Assembly: GCF_000237805.1 (NCBI RefSeq)
Contig: NZ_CM001376.1
Location: 1,416,349-1,480,348 of the forward strand
DNA from: Jonquetella anthropi DSM 22815
GTDB taxonomy: Bacteria > Synergistota > Synergistia > Synergistales > Dethiosulfovibrionaceae
DNA: 64,000 bases
Reading direction: 5' to 3'
A model generated the notes under the pieces. It did no database searches and was not told the DNA's origin. It worked only from the letters and a program-made list of their open reading frames with translations. Below, piece after piece: positions 50,836 through 59,094 of this stretch. The translations under genes and the position numbers were made by a program. Each line of letters begins with the position of its first letter. The first letter of the stretch is position 1.

Positions 50836-52012
50836 ACTGATTTATAACGTCACAGTGGAACCGGTGGACAGGCCGACGATCAAGGACGGCATGGTGCTCG
50901 TCCGGGACGGGAAAATTTTAAGCGTGGGGCAAAACGTCTCAGCGCCGGAAGGAACGGAGCGAATCGACGGTCACGGCGGCATACTCACGCCCGGGCTGGT
51001 CGACGCCCACACTCACATTGGCTCCTGCCCGGAGGGAATGCACTACTCGATGACTGACGAGAACGAGATGACGTCGCCGGTCACACCGCAGGTCCGCATT
51101 ATTGACTCGGTCTACCCGTTCGACCGGGCGTTCGTCGAGGCCCGCAGCGGCGGCGTGACCACCGTGCAGACTCTGCCGGGCAGCGGCAACGTCATCGGCG
51201 GCCGCGGCGCGGTGCTCAAGACGGTCGGCACGGTCGTCGACCAGATGGCCGTCAAGGCTGAAAGCTGCATGAAAGCCGCCTTGGGCGAAAACCCGATCGG
51301 CGTGTACAAAGAGCGTCACGCCATACCCAGCACCCGCATGGGGAACGCGGCGGTCATGAGAACAGCCCTTCAAGACGCCAAAAACTACATGGACGGCAAA
51401 AAGCGCAACGCCGCCAAGGAAGAGAGCGACCGGGACGCTTGGGAAGTCAAGCTGGACATGGAAGAGCTGGCGCTCGTCCTCGAGCGGCGGATTAATTTCT
51501 CCGTCCACGCTCACCGGGCCGACGACATCTGCACCGCGGTGCGGATTGCCAAAGAGTTCGACCTGAAGCTGACGATCGAGCACTGCACCGAGGGCCACAT
51601 GATCGCGCCCTACTTGGCCGCCTGCGGCGTGAAGGCCGCCTGCGGTCCGGCGCTCAGCACCCGAACCAAGCCGGAGCTGGACAACCAGACGTGGAGGAAC
51701 ATGTCGGTCCTTCGGGACGCGGGCGTGCACTTCTGCATTATCACCGACCACCCGGTGATTCCACTCTACTCGCTGATCCTTAACGCGTCGCTGGCCGCCA
51801 ACGCCGGGCTCACCAAGGCGGAAGCCCTCCGAGCCGTCACTCTTTCGGGCGCCGAGCACTTGGATTTACAAGATCGACTCGGCTCCATCACCGAAGGCAA
51901 GGACGCCGACCTCGTCCTGTGGAACGGCGACCCGCTGGACAGCCTGTCTTCCGTTGACTTCACCATGATCGGCGGCGAAATCTGCTACCGCCGAGGCGAC
52001 ACGAACCGATAG
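50828..52012 (+). CDS. amidohydrolase (imidazolonepropionase-like)
   Basis: A 394-residue member of the amidohydrolase superfamily. Metal ligands: HTH in LVDAHTHIG, His in FSVHAHRADD and TIEHCTEGH, and Asp in CIITDHPVIP. The C-terminal beta-sandwich ends ITEGKDADLVLWNGDPLD, as in the imidazolonepropionase/prolidase-like group. Genes of this group are common in peptide- and amino-acid-fermenting anaerobes. Substrate unknown. ATG 50828 with TGGAGGAGGG upstream, inside the end of the MBL gene. Confidence 0.9.
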   Translation: MLKLIYNVTVEPVDRPTIKDGMVLVRDGKILSVGQNVSAPEGTERIDGHGGILTPGLVDAHTHIGSCPEGMHYSMTDENEMTSPVTPQVRIIDSVYPFDRAFVEARSGGVTTVQTLPGSGNVIGGRGAVLKTVGTVVDQMAVKAESCMKAALGENPIGVYKERHAIPSTRMGNAAVMRTALQDAKNYMDGKKRNAAKEESDRDAWEVKLDMEELALVLERRINFSVHAHRADDICTAVRIAKEFDLKLTIEHCTEGHMIAPYLAACGVKAACGPALSTRTKPELDNQTWRNMSVLRDAGVHFCIITDHPVIPLYSLILNASLAANAGLTKAEALRAVTLSGAEHLDLQDRLGSITEGKDADLVLWNGDPLDSLSSVDFTMIGGEICYRRGDTNR

Positions 52013-52025
52013 ACTTTTAACAAGA

Positions 52026-52071
52026 ACGGCGCCCAGCTTTCTTTTGAAAGCTGGGCGCCGTTTGTTTATTT
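52026..52071 (+). terminator. terminator after the amidohydrolase gene
   Basis: A 15-bp perfect stem (52026-52040 with 52047-52061) is followed by TTGTTTATTT. It lies between convergent genes; the minus-strand Sel1 gene ends within its tail at 52066. Confidence 0.88.
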
Positions 52072-52947
52072 CATCGGCTGGCTTCTTTTTTTCTGAAGGA
52101 GTGCCGCCGTATCGGCTGCGGCGTTCGCCTCCAGCCGCTTCGCGTCTGACGGGGCTATTCCGTTTTCCCGCCGTATTTTTTCCATCGTCCGCTCGGAGTC
52201 TTTTACCCCGTTCAAAAGGCACCGACAGGCCCAATAATACGCCTGCTGCGGATCAGCCGTCCCGTCCTGCGCTTCCACAAAAAGCCGGGCCAGCGTCTCC
52301 TGCGCCCGAGGGTCGCCGCCCTCGGCGGCCGCTTTATACCAGCTCAGCGCCTTCACCCGGTCGCGGGGAACTCCGTCGCCGGTCTCATAGGCCGAGCCGA
52401 GGTGAAACTGCGCTCTGGGATCGCCGGCTTCCGCCGCTTTGGCGTACCACTCGGCGGCCTTCGCCTTGTCCGGCGCCACGCCGTCGCCGGACGCGCAGCA
52501 CAGCGCCAAGCTGAACATCGCCCGGGCATGGCCGCGGGACGCGGCCTCCTCAAACCACTTGACCGCCTCAGCGCGGTTTTCCGCCACCCCGTCGCCGAAA
52601 TAGTACATGTTGCCCAAGTTGAACGCCGCGCCGGCGTGTCCGCTGCCGGCGGCCGAACGGTACAGCTCCTGCGCCTTCGCGCGGTCAATCGGCACGGCCA
52701 TGCCGAAATGATAACAACACCCCAGCATGAACTGAGCCTCCGGGTCTCCGGCAGCCGAAGCCCGGTTCAGCCACGTCAGCCCTTTCTGCTGGTCCTTCTC
52801 CACGCCGTCGCCGATCATATAGGCCCAGCCGAGACGCCCCTGAGCCGCCGGGTCGGTCTCGTGACCGGCAAACCACGCCGGTTCCGCGCCGAAGGCATTA
52901 CAGGACAGAACGAACCACGCACAAGCCACTGACAAAAAACGTCTCAC
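52066..52947 (-). CDS. secreted Sel1-repeat protein (paralogue 1)
   Basis: A 293-residue protein: a signal peptide (VRRFLSVACAWFVLSCNAFG|AEP), then about six Sel1-like 36-residue repeats with the pattern A..LG..Y..G.GV..D..KA..W...AA..G. A final unit with QQAYYWACRCLL is followed by a charged tail. Sel1 repeats are alpha-alpha solenoids for protein binding. GTG at 52947 with GGAGGAG about 8 nt upstream. Unlike its three neighbours upstream, its repeats are diverged and the frame is intact. The role is not known. Confidence 0.88.
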   Translation of the reverse strand: MRRFLSVACAWFVLSCNAFGAEPAWFAGHETDPAAQGRLGWAYMIGDGVEKDQQKGLTWLNRASAAGDPEAQFMLGCCYHFGMAVPIDRAKAQELYRSAAGSGHAGAAFNLGNMYYFGDGVAENRAEAVKWFEEAASRGHARAMFSLALCCASGDGVAPDKAKAAEWYAKAAEAGDPRAQFHLGSAYETGDGVPRDRVKALSWYKAAAEGGDPRAQETLARLFVEAQDGTADPQQAYYWACRCLLNGVKDSERTMEKIRRENGIAPSDAKRLEANAAADTAALLQKKRSQPMK

Positions 52948-53121
52948 GCCGTCATCTCCTCCAATTATTCGCCGCGCAGATTTCCATAAACAACGAGGCG
53001 CCACAAAACGACAAACTCAACACCAACCTATCATACTCTAAAGTTTCCCCCGCGCGGCCGAAAGTTGGGACCGTTTTCTGGATAAAGGCGCGGCGCTTTG
53101 CGTTAACGTCCCTGATCAGGC

Positions 53122-53160
53122 AAAAAAGGTGCCGGAGACAGCCCGCGCTGCCCCCGGCAC
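53122..53160 (-). terminator. terminator after Sel1 paralogue 2
   Basis: On the minus strand GTGCCGG pairs with CCGGCAC across an 18-nt loop and runs into CTTTTTTGCC. It lies in the 250-bp gap between Sel1 paralogues 1 and 2. Confidence 0.65.
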
Positions 53161-53199
53161 GTCGTCTGCTGTTCCTCTGCGAGCCTCAGGCAAAAAGCG

Positions 53200-54064
53200 C
53201 TATTTCCGCCGCACTTTAGCGTCATGGGCCCGCGCTCGCTCTTCCTGCGCCCGTTTCGTTTCTTTATCTAAGCTTCCCACAATTTCGCTTCTCAGTCCGA
53301 CCGCCTTGTCCGCTCCGGCGAGGTCCGCCCGGCAGGCCCAGTAGTACGCTCTTACTTTGTCGCGTTCCACGCCGACGCCGTTCCAATTCAGCAGCGCTAA
53401 ATTCAACTGAGCGTCCGCGTGACCGCTTTCAGCAGCTTTCGTGAACCATTCGGCCGCCTTGACAACGTCTTGGGGGACTCCCTCGCCGGAGACGTACGTG
53501 AGAGCGAGATTGTACTGGGCTTCGGTCTCGCCGGCTTCGGCGGCCTTTGTGCACCACTCGATTGCTTTCGCCTGATCGGCCGCTGAACTTCGGCTGCTGT
53601 AGTGCATGAGCGCAAGATTATGCTGCGCCGGGGCGTAGCCGGCTTGGGCCGCTTTGGTGTACCACTCGAACGCCTTTGTCTTGTCGATCGGAACCCCTTC
53701 GCCGGTGTCGTACATGACCGCGAGGTTGTTCTGCGCGACCTCGTCGCCAGCTTGGGCCGCTTTCGTGTACCACTTGACCGCTTTAGCCAAGTCCACCGGC
53801 ACGCCGTTGCCGGTATGGTACATGCGGGCGAGGCTGAACTGGGCGTTAGTATAACCGCCTTCGGCAGATTTGGTGAACCATTTGGCCGCTTGGGCCTTGT
53901 CTTCAGCGACCCCATCTTTGCCTTCGTCATACGCTTGAGCCAACCGGTACTGGCTCGCGGAATCGTTTTCTTTTCCCTTAAACCAGTCGGGCAAATCAGC
54001 CGCCCAAGAGGCAGCGGAAAAGGCCGCCCAAACGAGACCGCACAGGACCCCAGTTTTTTTTCAC
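53200..54064 (-). CDS. Sel1-repeat protein (paralogue 2), frameshifted in its signal peptide
   Basis: About 287 residues if repaired. Six Sel1 units (WFKGKENDSASQYRLAQAYD, then WYTKAAQAGDEVAQNNLAVM and so on) end in RAYYWACRADLAG. The expected start is GTG 54064 behind AAAGGAG at 8 nt. Read from it, GTG AAA AAA AAC gives a 22-codon dead end, because the A run has eight bases; with seven the frame would give KKTGVLCGLVWAAF and join the repeats. The rest of the frame is open, and no usual start lies upstream of TTG 53994. It could be a true frameshift, a slippage-expressed gene or a base-calling error. Confidence 0.82.
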
Positions 54065-54107
54065 GATGAGCTCTCCTTTGTTGGAATATTCAACCCTTAC
54101 ACGCCTT

Positions 54108-54151
54108 AAAAATGGGCCGAAAGGAGTCGCCGTTCCGCTCTCTTTCGGCCC
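54108..54151 (-). terminator. terminator after Sel1 paralogue 3
   Basis: A 10-bp stem GGGCCGAAAG / CTTTCGGCCC (54114-54123 with 54142-54151) is followed on the minus strand by ATTTTTAAGG. Confidence 0.7.
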
Positions 54152-54167
54152 CTAAGTCAGTACTTAA

Positions 54168-55265
54168 CTACTTCTCCTGTGCTTTATCGTGATCTGCCGC
54201 GGCCTGCTCTTCCTGCTCGCTGGCCTTTTCAGCGTCCAAGTCTTTCGCTAAGTCCTTTTTGAGTTCCTCCGCCTTGCCGTTCTTTTCGCCGTCATCTCTG
54301 CTCGCCAACACGGCCCGGCAAGCCCAGTAGTACGCTTTGGCGAGGTCTTTGTCCGTTCCCTCGCCGTTTTTGTGCATGATCGCCAAGTTATACTGAGCCG
54401 AAAAGAGCCCGCTTTCGGCCGCTGCGGTGTACCACTTAACCGCTTGGGCCTTATCCTCCGGCACGCCCTCGCCGTCGTCGTACATCACCGCAAGGTTGAA
54501 CTGCGCTTTTCCGTTCCCTGCCTCAGCCGCTTTGGTATACCATTCGATCGCCTTTGCCTTGTCCTGCGGCACGCCCTCTCCTTCGTCGTACATCAGCGCA
54601 AGGTTGAACTGCGCTTTTCCGTTCCCTGCCTCAGCCGCTTTGGTATACCATTCGATCACCTTTGCCTTGTCCTGCGGCACGCCCTCGCCTTCGTCGTACA
54701 TCAGCGCAAGGTTGTATTGGGCCCCAACGTTGCCGTTTTCGGCCGCTTTCGTGTACCACTGAACCGCTTTAGCCTTGTCGACCGGCACGCCCTCGCCTTC
54801 GTCGTACATCAGCGCGAGGTTGAACTGAGCGTCAGTATTGCCGGCTAATGCCGCTTTGGTGTACCACTCGATCGCCTTCGCGTTGTCCTCCGGCACGCCG
54901 TCGCCTTCGTCGTACATCAACGCGAGGTTGAACTGAGCGTCAGTATTGCCGGCCAATGCCGCTTTGGTGTACCACTCGATCGCCTTCGCGTTGTCCTCCG
55001 GCACGCCGTCGCCTTCGTCGTACATCAACGCGAGGCCGTACTGAGCGTCAGATTGGCCGGCTTCGGCCGCTTTCGTGAACCATTCGATCGCTTTGGCTTT
55101 GTCTTCGGTCACGCCGTCTTCGCCGCTATAATACGCCAGCCCAAGCAAGAACTGACTTTCCGGGTCATTTTCTTTGCCCTTGAACCAGTCGGGGACATCC
55201 GCTGCCCACGCCACCCCGGAAACTGCCACCAACAAGGAACAAACGACTGCAGCTATTTTTTTCAT
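54168..55265 (-). CDS. secreted Sel1-repeat protein (paralogue 3)
   Basis: A 365-residue protein: a clean signal peptide (MKKIAAVVCSLLVAVSGVAW, cut near AWA|ADVPDW), the WFKGKENDPESQ cap shared with paralogue 2, then eight Sel1 units of exactly 36 residues. The units are of the type AKAIEWYTKAALAGNTDAQF followed by NLALMYDEGDGVPED. The last unit has AKAYYWACRAVL, and a charged Lys/Glu-rich tail follows. The ATG at 55265 has AAGGAG at 8 nt. Several neighbouring units are almost identical in DNA, which points to recent unit expansion. Confidence 0.92.
   Translation of the reverse strand: MKKIAAVVCSLLVAVSGVAWAADVPDWFKGKENDPESQFLLGLAYYSGEDGVTEDKAKAIEWFTKAAEAGQSDAQYGLALMYDEGDGVPEDNAKAIEWYTKAALAGNTDAQFNLALMYDEGDGVPEDNAKAIEWYTKAALAGNTDAQFNLALMYDEGEGVPVDKAKAVQWYTKAAENGNVGAQYNLALMYDEGEGVPQDKAKVIEWYTKAAEAGNGKAQFNLALMYDEGEGVPQDKAKAIEWYTKAAEAGNGKAQFNLAVMYDDGEGVPEDKAQAVKWYTAAAESGLFSAQYNLAIMHKNGEGTDKDLAKAYYWACRAVLASRDDGEKNGKAEELKKDLAKDLDAEKASEQEEQAAADHDKAQEK
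54531..55046 (-). repeat. 108-bp tandem repeat units inside Sel1 paralogue 3
   Basis: The unit starting at 54831 and the one at 54939 differ at only about four of 108 positions. The units near 54531 and 54639 are likewise almost identical to each other. The 108-bp period equals 36 codons, so changes in copy number keep the frame. Confidence 0.88.
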
Positions 55266-55386
55266 CGTGAAATCTCCTTTTTGTAAAATGAGCCTCGATA
55301 CGAAGGCCCTTGAACCCATTTGATGAGCGGGGAAAATCTCCCCAGCGTTTCGCTGTCCGCGCCTTCTCCCTCGCCCTGCTCCCCAA

Positions 55387-55929
55387 TTATCTTGTTTGCG
55401 CTTGAGCGAGACGGTGGTCCTCCTGGGCTTGGGACGCCAGAACGCCAACTGTTTCGGCCTCCAATCTTTCTTCCGCCCGTTTTTTGAGATTGTCCGCTTT
55501 TTTATTCCCGGCCAAGAGAGCGCGGCAGGCCCAGTAGTACGTTCTCGTCATGTCCTGCGGAACTCCGTCGCCCGAATAATACATGACTGACAGGTGAATC
55601 TGCGCGTCCGAGTCGTTGCCTTCTGCCGATTTGACGCACAGTTCCGCCGCCTTTGTCCTGTCTTTGGGAACTCCGATGCCCAACTCGTACATTCTGGCTA
55701 ACTGAAACTAGGCGCGGGGATATCCGGCGTCTGCTGCCTGTAAATACAGCTCTGCCGCTTTGGCCGTGTCTTTTTTGACCCCGTCGCCTTTAAAATATGC
55801 CTCGGCCAGCCGATACTGGCTCGCCGGATCGCTCCCCTTTCTGTCGGCCCCTTCAGGACCGGCATCTGCCCAAGCAGCCCAAGCAGACGCGACGAGCGCC
55901 GCACAGACTAATGCCGCCCTTTTCTTCAC
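55387..55929 (-). pseudogene. Sel1-repeat protein (paralogue 4), broken by an amber codon
   Basis: The frame starts at GTG 55929 (GGAGG at 7 nt) with signal peptide KKRAALVCAALVASAWAAWA, then a Sel1 unit ending AADAGYPRA, then TAG at 55710-55708. It continues FQLARMYELGIGVPKD and runs to AQAQTR with the usual TYYWACRALLAG unit. Paralogues have CAG (Gln, PRAQF) at that place, so one C-to-T change explains the stop. Without it the protein would have 180 residues. Ribosomal readthrough cannot be excluded. Confidence 0.88.
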
Positions 55930-56230
55930 GATTTTTCCTCCCCTCAGACCCCAGACGGGCCTGCCTTTTCCGCGCCCTGATGCCCGCGTTGAGGCCGCCA
56001 GGGCAGCGGAATTTTCTCCGTTCAAAACGTGTCCTGAGGCTGGACTTTCCGAGTCGGTCTGCCCCACAAAAACAGCGCGGATATTTTCCCGGCCGTTTTC
56101 TTTTTCGCCCCGGTCGAGCGACAACGGGCGATGTCCCGATGATCCGCTGTTTTTTGTATCGTAACACCTTTATTTTTTCCTGTCATCTTCCTTTACGGGT
56201 GGTTTCCCCTACCCTTTGGACCGCGACAAA
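55930..56230. other. long leader region of Sel1 paralogue 4, no gene seen
   Basis: I see no gene in this 300-bp stretch; the open frames are compositional. It contains the candidate promoter described at 56158-56186, which would leave a 5' untranslated leader of about 220 nt before the GTG at 55929. Confidence 0.4.
56158..56186 (-). promoter_or_regulatory. candidate promoter for Sel1 paralogue 4
   Basis: On the minus strand ATGACA (56181-56186) and TACGAT (56158-56163) are 17 bp apart, in an A-rich spacer. Confidence 0.45.
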
Positions 56231-56262
56231 AAAAGGGGCGCTCTTTAAAGAGCGCCCCTTTT
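56231..56262. terminator. terminator after tag
   Basis: A long perfect stem, AAAAGGGGCGCTCTT paired with its complement, has T runs on both sides; on the minus strand it runs into TTTTTTTGTC. It lies about 45 bp behind tag. Confidence 0.85.
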
Positions 56263-56304
56263 CATCATGAATTGTTTTAATACACCTGTCAGCAGCTGAC
56301 TTGG

Positions 56305-56895
56305 TCATGAGTTTTTCCGCGGTCCGAACGGCCCGTTGTCCGGGTGACAGAAGCACGACGTGAGGTGATCGCAGACCATGCCGGACGACTGCATGAACGC
56401 GTAGCAGATCGTCGGGCCGACGAAGACGAAGCCGGCCTCTTTCAACCGTCGGCTGAGAAACCGCGAGAGGTCCGTTTGAGCCGGCACCTGCTCCTGTCGG
56501 TCATACCGGTTGATCACAGGGGAGCCGCCGACGGTTTCCCACAGCCACGCGGCTGGGTCAACTCGGTCACGCAGGGCGAGCCAAGCGCGGGCGTTCGTTA
56601 TCGCCGCCTCGATTTTTCGCCGGTTTCGTATGATCCGGGGGTCAGCGGCCAGTTCGTCGACCTTCCGTTCGTCGAACCGAGCGACGGCCTCCGGGTCAAA
56701 GCGACAAAACGCGGCTCGGTACCCTTCCCGGCGGCGAAGGATCGTCAGCCAGCTCAGTCCGGCCTGAGCGCCCTCAAGGACCAAAAGCTCAAACAGAGAT
56801 CTCTCGTCCCAGCATGGCCGCCCCCATTCGAGGTCGTGATACGCCTGGTAAAGCCCGTCGTTTCCGGGCCAAGGGCAGCGCGTTACTCGGTCCAA
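56305..56895 (-). CDS. tag: DNA-3-methyladenine glycosylase I
   Basis: A 196-residue base-excision repair glycosylase that removes 3-methyladenine. The N-terminal Cys and His (RCPWPGNDGLYQAYHDLEWG) and C-terminal His and Cys (CDHLTSCFCH) match the structural zinc site of Tag. The core EGAQAGLSWLTILRRREGYR is diagnostic. Start is a TTG at 56895 that overlaps the aminotransferase end by 13 bp; no strong ribosome site is seen, so translation is probably coupled. It is the last gene of a run that begins at the helicase gene. Confidence 0.95.
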   Translation of the reverse strand: MDRVTRCPWPGNDGLYQAYHDLEWGRPCWDERSLFELLVLEGAQAGLSWLTILRRREGYRAAFCRFDPEAVARFDERKVDELAADPRIIRNRRKIEAAITNARAWLALRDRVDPAAWLWETVGGSPVINRYDRQEQVPAQTDLSRFLSRRLKEAGFVFVGPTICYAFMQSSGMVCDHLTSCFCHPDNGPFGPRKNS

Positions 56896-57710
56896 CGGAT
56901 GAGGTTGTCCCGAAGGAGCTCGGCCACGCGGGCTGTCACCGGCCCGACGGCGCCGCTTCCCACCGGCAGCTCTCCCACGGCGACGACCGGCACGACACCT
57001 TTAATGCTGCCGGTGATGAACGCCTCGGACGCCTGAGTGATCTCGTCGAGCCGAGGGCAGCGGAGCTGAACCGGCAGCCGCGCTTCTCCCATGAGCTGGA
57101 GAAGAATTGCCCGGGTCGTTCCGGCCAGCACCCGCTCGGACGGGGCGGTGATGATGACGCCTTCTTTTACCAAAAAGAACGTACTGTGAGCCGCTTCGGT
57201 GATCTGTCCGTCCGGGCAGTAGACCACTTCAAACGCTTCCGGGTCGTGGCGGTTTTTCTCGTACGAAGAGGCGTAATCGATGCTCTTGGCCGTTGGGTTG
57301 GTTCGGCCGTGAAGGACCGGGTACAGCCTGACGCCTTTTTGGTAGACTTCCGCCGGCGGCAGGACGAGCGGCTCAAAGGTGCAGAAAAGGCGCGGCGACG
57401 GGAATCGGCACTCGTCCACAAAACTGTCTCCGCCGGTGACGAAAACTTTGGCGAGAACTTCGCCTTCCAGCCGGCCGATGCCCTCAAGCACCAGTTTCTT
57501 CAGCTCGCCGATATTCCACGGCATTTCAATGCCCAGTTGGGCCGCTGACGAAAAGAGCCTTTCCAAGTGCATGGTCAGCTGAACCGGCCTCCGGGAAGAT
57601 GTGCGAACCAAGTCGAAGACGCCGACTCCCCGCTGAATGACGTGGTCGCTGACCGGAATGCTGACCGCCTCAGCGGGAAGGAACTTCCCCTCGTAGTAGC
57701 AGATTTTCAC
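56883..57710 (-). CDS. class IV (branched-chain/D-amino acid type) aminotransferase
   Basis: A 275-residue PLP enzyme of fold type IV. It has the N-terminal SDHVIQRGVGVFDLVRT, the catalytic Lys region TNPTAKSIDYASS, EAAHSTFFLVKEGVI and the phosphate-binding LAGTTRAILLQL. The family includes branched-chain and D-alanine aminotransferases and aminodeoxychorismate lyase, and I cannot choose between them safely. The GTG at 57710 overlaps the surE stop as GTGA, with GGAGG about 10 nt upstream. Confidence 0.9.
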   Translation of the reverse strand: MKICYYEGKFLPAEAVSIPVSDHVIQRGVGVFDLVRTSSRRPVQLTMHLERLFSSAAQLGIEMPWNIGELKKLVLEGIGRLEGEVLAKVFVTGGDSFVDECRFPSPRLFCTFEPLVLPPAEVYQKGVRLYPVLHGRTNPTAKSIDYASSYEKNRHDPEAFEVVYCPDGQITEAAHSTFFLVKEGVIITAPSERVLAGTTRAILLQLMGEARLPVQLRCPRLDEITQASEAFITGSIKGVVPVVAVGELPVGSGAVGPVTARVAELLRDNLIRWTE

Positions 57711-58483
57711 TCCATCATCGCCTCCAGATCCCACCCGGCGCGAAGCTGCTCCAGCGCGGCGCCGTGGGTGAACTTGAGCCCCAGCGGCGTCACGGCCGCG
57801 CAGCGGCGCCCGATCGCCCACAGCTCGCAGCCCAGCTGAGGCTCGTCGTGAGGACGTCCTTCCAGCCAGAAGCTGACGCCTGTTTCGTTTTCCTCGTGGC
57901 GGCGAATCATGCCGCCGTAGCGGTACACCCGCTGTCCCTGATGGCAGATTTTTATTCCCGCCAGCTCGTCTTTAGGACAGTCGGGCACGTTGACGTTCAA
58001 AAAGACGCCGCCCGGCAGAGGGCTTTTCCTGAGCTGACGAAACACAGCAACGGCGACGGCCCCTGCGGTTTCATAGTGAACCGCAGGCTGCCCGACCGGC
58101 GTGACGACCGACACGGCCACGGCCTGCCGGCCGGTCAGACAGGCTTCCATGGCCGCCGCGACCGTGCCGGAATAGGTCACGTCGTCTCCCAAGTTCGCCC
58201 CATCGTTAATGCCCGAAAAGACGGTCCCGTCCGAGAGACCCAGCCCGTCGAACGCCAAAATGACGCAGTCCGTCGGCGTCCCGTCGCACTGCCAAGAGCG
58301 CACGCCGTTCCACCGGTCGACCGGCTCCAGCCGAACCGGCCGTCCGAGCGTCATGCTGTGACCGCATAAGCTGCGCTGGCGGCTCGGCGCGACGACCGAC
58401 GGCGTTTCACCTTCGGCCTGAAAGGCTCGGACCAGAACGTCAAGCCCGGGGGCGCTGATGCCGTCGTCGTTTGTCACCACCAT
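57707..58483 (-). CDS. surE: 5'-nucleotidase SurE
   Basis: A 258-residue metal-dependent nucleoside monophosphate phosphatase, a survival protein. It opens with the signature VVTNDDGISAPGL (Asp-Asp metal site), followed by VVAPSRQRSLCGHSMT, DGTPTDCV and FSGINDGANLGDDVTYSGTV. The ATG at 58483 gives the family's usual start just before the first strand; the ribosome site is weak and the gene overlaps the upstream protease gene by 10 bp. A frame extending to 58612 lies inside that gene and is ignored. Confidence 0.95.
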   Translation of the reverse strand: MVVTNDDGISAPGLDVLVRAFQAEGETPSVVAPSRQRSLCGHSMTLGRPVRLEPVDRWNGVRSWQCDGTPTDCVILAFDGLGLSDGTVFSGINDGANLGDDVTYSGTVAAAMEACLTGRQAVAVSVVTPVGQPAVHYETAGAVAVAVFRQLRKSPLPGGVFLNVNVPDCPKDELAGIKICHQGQRVYRYGGMIRRHEENETGVSFWLEGRPHDEPQLGCELWAIGRRCAAVTPLGLKFTHGAALEQLRAGWDLEAMME

Positions 58484-59094
58484 GGCGAGATAACCAGACG
58501 GTACAAAAGCGTCAGAGGGTAGCCCAATATGTAGGCAGTCGCCCCGGTGTACACCAGCGCGATCAGCACGAAAAAGCCGTACCGCTCGTACTGCCATATC
58601 CAGCGCTGCCACGCCCGGGGAAAGAGCGGAAGAAAGACTTTGCTGCCATCCAGCGGCGGAATTGGCAAAAGGTTAAACAGCCCAAAGCCTAAGTTGATGA
58701 TGACAAAATACTGGAGCACTTCCAGCAGGGGCACGCCGCCGAACGCCCCGGACAGCAGATAGACGGCGCTCCAGCGAAGGATTCGCCCCACGACGAGGGC
58801 TGTCAGGAAGTTGCCCGCCGGGCCGGCCAGAGACACGAGGACGATGTCCCGCCGCGGGTTTTTGTAGTACCGCGGGTCGATCGGAACCGGCTTGGCCCAG
58901 CCAAAGCGGAAGACCAGCAGGGCAAGAGTTCCCCACAGGTCAAAATGTTCCAGCGGGTTCAGGCTCAGCCGTCCCCGCATTTTGGCCGTCGGGTCCCCGA
59001 GCTTCCACGAGGCCCAGCCGTGGCAGACCTCGTGAAACGAGACGGCCCACAGCACCGCCGGCAGACTGAGCAGCAAATCGACTAACGTTCTCAC
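58474..59094 (-). CDS. site-2 protease family (M50) membrane protein
   Basis: A 206-residue, polytopic inner-membrane zinc metalloprotease-like protein. HEVCH in WAVSFHEVCHGWASWKLGD is the HExxH site, and NLLPIPPLDGSKV holds the NPDG-like third ligand, within the small YwhC/rhomboid-sized M50 group. Four to five membrane segments are visible. GTG start with AGGAG, one base after the coaE stop. The substrate is unknown; these short forms are widespread and uncharacterised. Confidence 0.9.
   Translation of the reverse strand: MRTLVDLLLSLPAVLWAVSFHEVCHGWASWKLGDPTAKMRGRLSLNPLEHFDLWGTLALLVFRFGWAKPVPIDPRYYKNPRRDIVLVSLAGPAGNFLTALVVGRILRWSAVYLLSGAFGGVPLLEVLQYFVIINLGFGLFNLLPIPPLDGSKVFLPLFPRAWQRWIWQYERYGFFVLIALVYTGATAYILGYPLTLLYRLVISPWW

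Noticed and set aside
49864-52012. MBL hydrolase plus amidohydrolase as a named catabolic pathway
   Set aside because: Both families are too broad to fix a substrate, and no third pathway gene is adjacent.
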